Shown in pieces: positions 6,928 through 10,000 of a stretch of 10,000 nt of DNA. Below the pieces are notes generated by a model. The model made no database searches, was not told the origin of the DNA, and was given only the letters and a program-made list of their open reading frames with translations. Position 1 is the first letter of the stretch, and each line of letters begins with the position of its first letter. The position numbers and the translations under genes were made by a program. The DNA is from Desulfarculus sp. (lineage in GTDB: Bacteria; Desulfobacterota; Desulfarculia; Desulfarculales; Desulfarculaceae), in assembly GCA_020216805.1 (NCBI GenBank), contig JAIWNN010000001.1, positions 1 to 10,000 on the forward strand, read 5' to 3'.

Positions 6928-8033
6928 TGGTGGAAAGGGTCACCGACCTGGTGGAACTGTCCCGCGAGCTGTTGTCCCGGGACAGCCTGGATCACCGCCT
7001 GCATCTGGTCTTCGGCGATTGCGCCATCCGGGTGGACTCCAACTCCGCCGGGCTCATCGGCCAGTTGATGCGCTACTATCACGGCTTCGTCAGCCGCCGG
7101 GAGTGGGCCGATATCAGCATCGTGGCCTTGGAGGCCCCGGCCCTGGAGTTCGGCGGGCTGGAGCTGACCCCCAAGCCCCCGGATCCGGGCAAGAGCAAGA
7201 TCAAGGAGGAGTTCGCCGAGTTCCCCGACGGTCGCCTGGTGCGCAAGCGCCTGACCGGCATGGTCTTTCTCTTCGGACCCCAGGTCCAGATGGCGGTGGG
7301 CCCCTGCGTGGTCAACGCCAACCAGGTGGTGAACTTCATCAACAGCCGCCACATCCAGTGGATGTTGGACCGGGGCGGCCTGCTCTTCCACGCCGCCGGG
7401 GTCACTGGTCCGGCCGGCGGGCTGGCGCTCTCGGGCTTCTCCGGCGCGGGCAAGAGCACCCTGGCCCTGCACCTGATGAGCCAGGGGCTCAACTTCGTCA
7501 GCAACGACCGCCTGGTGGTGCGCCACACCGGCCGCGAGCCGATGATGTTCGGGGTGGCCAAGCTGCCGCGCATCAACCCCGGCACCGCCTTGAACAACCC
7601 CCATCTGGCCCGGGTGATCCCGGAGGCGGAGCGGGAGCGTTTCGAGGCCTTGGAGCCGGAGGCCCTCTGGCGTCTGGAGCACAAGTACGACGCCTATCTG
7701 GACCAGTGCTTCGGGCCGGAGCGCTTTCATCTGGCCGCGCCCCTGTCCGGCCTGGTGGTGCTGAACTGGAAGCGCGGTGGCGATGGTCTGCGGATCAACC
7801 GGGTGGACCTGCGTGAACGTCCGGACCTGTTGCCGGCCTTCGTCAAGTCCCCGGGCCTGTTCTATCAGCCGGCCGGGGGGCGGCGGTGCGACTTCTCCGA
7901 CCCGGCCTACCTGGCCCTCTTGGAGTCCTGCCCGGCCTACGAGTTCAGCGGCGGAGTGGATTTCGCGGCCGCGGCCCGGGCCTGTCTGGACCTCCTTTCC
8001 CCGCTGCGCCGGGCCGGCTGGGGGGGCCGATGA
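6927..8033 (+). CDS. HprK-related kinase B (GAK system)
   Basis: This 368-residue P-loop kinase is related to HPr kinase/phosphorylase. It has LLFHAAGV (152-159, His155), the Walker A loop GFSGAGKST (170-178; Lys176, Ser177), and FVSNDRLVV (190-198; Asp194), where bona fide HprK has two adjacent aspartates. Residues 1 to about 140 do not look like the HprK N-terminal domain; they hold a poorly conserved alpha/beta region with a short charged linker (82-100). No HPr or PTS gene is in the window, so the target is probably not HPr. The start at 6927 is chosen because its A is the last base of the preceding stop codon (TGATG), giving translational coupling; the frame is open further upstream only because of GC-rich shadow. 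The 3' end overlaps the CofD-like start by four bases. Confidence 0.87.
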   Translation: MVERVTDLVELSRELLSRDSLDHRLHLVFGDCAIRVDSNSAGLIGQLMRYYHGFVSRREWADISIVALEAPALEFGGLELTPKPPDPGKSKIKEEFAEFPDGRLVRKRLTGMVFLFGPQVQMAVGPCVVNANQVVNFINSRHIQWMLDRGGLLFHAAGVTGPAGGLALSGFSGAGKSTLALHLMSQGLNFVSNDRLVVRHTGREPMMFGVAKLPRINPGTALNNPHLARVIPEAERERFEALEPEALWRLEHKYDAYLDQCFGPERFHLAAPLSGLVVLNWKRGGDGLRINRVDLRERPDLLPAFVKSPGLFYQPAGGRRCDFSDPAYLALLESCPAYEFSGGVDFAAAARACLDLLSPLRRAGWGGR

Positions 8034-9226
8034 CCACCGCCCCGCGCCTGACCCGCTCCCCGCGCCTGCCCGACCCCCTGCGCCTGGCGCGCTACGCCCG
8101 GGCCCCGGAGGTGGGGCCCCGGCTGCTGTTCTTCAGCGGCGGTTCGGCCCTGGCCGGACTGAGCCGGGAGCTGATCCGCTACACCCACAACTCCATCCAC
8201 CTGATCACCCCCTTCGACTCCGGCGGCAGCTCGGCGGTGCTGCGCAGGGCCTTCAAGATGCTGGCGGTGGGCGACTTGCGTAATCGGCTGATGGCCCTGG
8301 CCGACCAGTCGGTGCAGGGCAACCCGGAGGTGGTGCGGCTGTTCGCCCACCGCCTGCCCCAACAAGCCACTGCCCGGGAACTCCAGGCCCGGCTGGAGGA
8401 GTTGGTCAGCGGCCGCGACCCCCTGCTGATGGCGGTGCCCGACCCCCTGCGCAAGATCATCCGCAACCACTTGCGCTTCTTTTGGGAGAAGATGCCGGCG
8501 GACTTCGACCTGCAGGGAGCCAACCTGGGCAATCTGGTCCTGGCCGGCGGCTATCTCAACCACCAAGGCCATATCGACCCGGTCATCTTCACCTTCTCCA
8601 AGCTGGCCGAGGTGCGGGGGGTGGTGCGGCCGGTGGTGAACCAGGACCTGCACTTGGCCGCCCGCCTGGCCGACGGCCGCCTAGTGGTGGGCCAGCACCT
8701 CCTGACCGGGCGCGAGGCCCCGCCCATCGCCTCGCCGGTGGCGAATCTGTTCCTGGCCCGCGACCTCCAGGGGACGCCCGTCAAGGCCGCCATTCGCGAA
8801 AAGGTGGCTCGGCTGATCGGCCAGGCCGAGTTGATTTGCTATCCCATGGGCAGCTTCTACAGCAGCCTGATCGCCACCCTGCTGCCCGACGGCGTCTGCC
8901 CGGCGGTGGCCGCCACCGGCTGCCCCAAGATCTATGTGCCCAACGTGGACGGTGATTCCGAGCAGCTGGGCCTGAGCCTGGCCGACACGGTGGCGGTGCT
9001 GCTGGATTATCTGCGCCGGAGCTGCGCCGGTGATGTCGCGGTGGATCAGGTGCTGAACCTGGTGATCGTGGACAGCGCCAATGCGGTGTATCCAGGCGGA
9101 CCTCCGGACCTGGCGGCCATCCGCCGCCTGGGGGTGGAGGTGATCGACGCGCCCCTGGTCAGCGAACAGAGCGCGCCCTACCTGGACCCGGCCAAGTTGC
9201 TGGAGGTGCTGCTGTCCCTGGCCTGA
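8030..9226 (+). CDS. CofD/YvcK-like protein, GAK system
   Basis: This 398-residue protein belongs to the superfamily that includes CofD (2-phospho-L-lactate transferase of coenzyme F420 synthesis) and YvcK/CuvA (UDP-sugar-binding regulators of cell-wall metabolism). Motifs in order are LLFFSGGSALAGLS (32-45), PFDSGGSSAVLR (61-72), GDLRNRL (81-87), ANLGNLVLAGG (164-174), corresponding to the family's G-N-L-x-L stretch, and YPMGSFYSSL (271-280), corresponding to the GPGSLYTSI-type loop. The proline-tyrosine change in that loop and the Ser-Gly-Gly instead of Gly-Gly-Thr start mark it as a separate branch. No F420 genes lie nearby, so an F420 role is unlikely. The ATG at 8030 overlaps the kinase stop (ATGA), and conserved sequence begins around residue 30. 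An extra C-terminal segment (about 335-398) contains another beta/alpha unit. Confidence 0.88.
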   Translation: MTTAPRLTRSPRLPDPLRLARYARAPEVGPRLLFFSGGSALAGLSRELIRYTHNSIHLITPFDSGGSSAVLRRAFKMLAVGDLRNRLMALADQSVQGNPEVVRLFAHRLPQQATARELQARLEELVSGRDPLLMAVPDPLRKIIRNHLRFFWEKMPADFDLQGANLGNLVLAGGYLNHQGHIDPVIFTFSKLAEVRGVVRPVVNQDLHLAARLADGRLVVGQHLLTGREAPPIASPVANLFLARDLQGTPVKAAIREKVARLIGQAELICYPMGSFYSSLIATLLPDGVCPAVAATGCPKIYVPNVDGDSEQLGLSLADTVAVLLDYLRRSCAGDVAVDQVLNLVIVDSANAVYPGGPPDLAAIRRLGVEVIDAPLVSEQSAPYLDPAKLLEVLLSLA

Positions 9227-9284
9227 GCCCGGCGCCGCCCGCGCCATCGGGCCGACCCCGAACTCCAAACAAGGGAGGGAAATC

Positions 9285-9866
9285 ATGGGCAAAAAAGGCG
9301 TCAGCCTGGAGACTAGCCTGCCGCTCGGTCAGGCCGTGGACTACCTGGAGGATCTGGCGCGTAGCCTGCGCCAGGGTCGGGTGGTGGTGCAAAAGGGCAA
9401 GGAATACATCCAGTTGACCCCCGCCGCCCTGGTGAAGATCGAGTTGGAGGCGGTGCGCAAGAAGGACAAGGAGAAGTTCGTCCTGGAGCTTTCCTGGCGG
9501 GTGGATCAGGAGGCGGAGCAGAACGCGGCCGCGGTGCGCATCGGCAGCCAGCCGGCGGCCCCGGTGATGGCCGAGCAGACCATCGAGATGGTCTGCACCT
9601 CGGAGGTCTGCGAGCCCGAGGAGGTGGCTCCCGGCATCACTCCGCCCCCGGAGACCGGACCTCCGGCCGAGGATCTGGTCCGGCCCGATGAACCCCATGC
9701 CGAGCCCAATCCGATCCCCGTCCAACCAGCGCCCCCGGAGGAGTTGACCGCCCAGGCCATCAGCGAGCCGATCACCCAGACCACCCTGGAGGAGCCCATC
9801 GCGGCCGCCAAACCGAAAAAACCCGCGGCCAAGGGCCGCCAAAGGGGCTCCGGCCGCCTGGATTAG
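9285..9866 (+). CDS. Amphi-Trp domain protein with long Pro/Glu-rich tail
   Basis: This 193-residue protein opens with an amphi-Trp domain (about 7-76): helix LPLGQAVDYLEDLARSLRQG (12-31), strands RVVVQKGKEYIQLTP (32-46), ALVKIELEAVRKK (48-60) and the closing strand FVLELSWRVDQE (65-76) with the conserved Trp71. It parallels the small protein at 4075. Residues 77 to about 175 are low-complexity, rich in Pro, Glu and Ala and probably disordered. They contain a pair of cysteines in VCTSEVCE. The last twenty residues turn strongly basic (several Lys and Arg, with KPKK), giving an acidic-then-basic tail that could bind nucleic acid or a partner. GGGAGGG a few bases upstream of the ATG supports the start. 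The gap to the CofD-like gene is 58 bases, with no terminator seen. Function is unknown. Confidence 0.8.
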   Translation: MGKKGVSLETSLPLGQAVDYLEDLARSLRQGRVVVQKGKEYIQLTPAALVKIELEAVRKKDKEKFVLELSWRVDQEAEQNAAAVRIGSQPAAPVMAEQTIEMVCTSEVCEPEEVAPGITPPPETGPPAEDLVRPDEPHAEPNPIPVQPAPPEELTAQAISEPITQTTLEEPIAAAKPKKPAAKGRQRGSGRLD

Positions 9867-9900
9867 GGCCGCCCTGGCCGCGTTGGAGCCGCAACTACCC

Positions 9901-9907
9901 GAAAGGA
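9901..9907 (+). promoter_or_regulatory. Ribosome-binding site for the gene at the right edge
   Basis: GAAAGGA lies seven bases before the ATG at 9915. It is the main support for calling a gene in the final 86 bases. Confidence 0.6.
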
Positions 9908-9914
9908 CTAGTAG

Positions 9915-10000
9915 ATGTCAGACGGCAAAAACCAGAAGAGCGAGCGCCTGCTCTCCCCGGCCGAGGCGGCCGATTTCCTGCGCCGCCTGGCCGACCAGTT
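9915..10000 (+). CDS. Partial 5' end of a probable third amphi-Trp-type protein
   Basis: Only 28 codons are visible before the window ends. After a short polar start (MSDGKNQKSERLL) comes SPAEAADFLRRLADQ, an amphipathic helix that aligns by hydrophobic spacing with residues 13-27 of the protein at 9285 and with the first helix of the small protein at 4075. The gene begins 48 bases after the preceding stop with a good ribosome-binding site, so it is likely in the same operon. It could be another amphi-Trp protein or the XXXCH-domain protein that NCBIfam also lists for GAK loci. The diagnostic C-terminal part is missing here. Confidence 0.6.
   Translation, partial: MSDGKNQKSERLLSPAEAADFLRRLADQ

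Noticed and set aside
7886..8029. Upstream in-frame extension of the CofD-like protein
   Set aside because: It overlaps the kinase end in another frame and adds no conserved sequence. The ATGA overlap at 8030 fits the coupling seen one gene earlier.
1..10000. CRISPR arrays, tRNA, rRNA, insertion sequences or phage genes
   Set aside because: No regularly spaced repeats, tRNA-like cloverleaf, transposase motif or terminal inverted repeats were seen on reading both strands.

Overview
The window is GC-rich with G/C-dominated third codon positions. It is tightly packed and every supported gene reads left to right. The gene families and the intergenic hairpin style suggest a high-GC sulfate-reducer-type member of the Desulfobacterota (the former Deltaproteobacteria, for example Desulfovibrio or Desulfarculus relatives). 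That placement is an inference from gene content; no rRNA or other taxonomic marker is present.

Region 1 (1-2720) is a 5-oxoproline degradation unit. pxpA (38-811) is followed by a single gene that fuses PxpB and PxpC (1016-2659). The 204-base gap between them holds three consecutive hairpins, one a perfect 18-bp stem. A rho-independent terminator at 2688-2720 closes the unit.

Region 2 (2853 to the window edge) is a separate run of co-directional genes. Its order is: a divergent PHP-superfamily metal hydrolase candidate, a small amphi-Trp protein, a PhoU-like domain fused to an aminoglycoside-phosphotransferase-like (APH) domain, a RimK-like ATP-grasp enzyme, an HprK-related P-loop kinase, a CofD/YvcK-like protein, a second amphi-Trp protein with a long Pro/Glu-rich tail, and the first 28 codons of what looks like a third amphi-Trp-type protein. 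The core (ATP-grasp, amphi-Trp, HprK-related kinase B, CofD-like) matches what NCBIfam calls the GAK system (GRASP, amphi-Trp, Kinase). As far as I know it has been defined only by comparative genomics and has no established function.

ATP-grasp, kinase and CofD genes are coupled by overlapping stop/start codons, so they are probably made in fixed ratio. The families present point to phosphate chemistry: two kinase folds, a ligase fold, a phospho-transfer or nucleotide-sugar-binding fold, a PhoU-like domain and a probable PHP phosphoesterase. The locus could make, attach or remove a phosphorylated small molecule or protein modification. The amphi-Trp proteins are reasonable candidates for scaffold or substrate. 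This functional model is inference.
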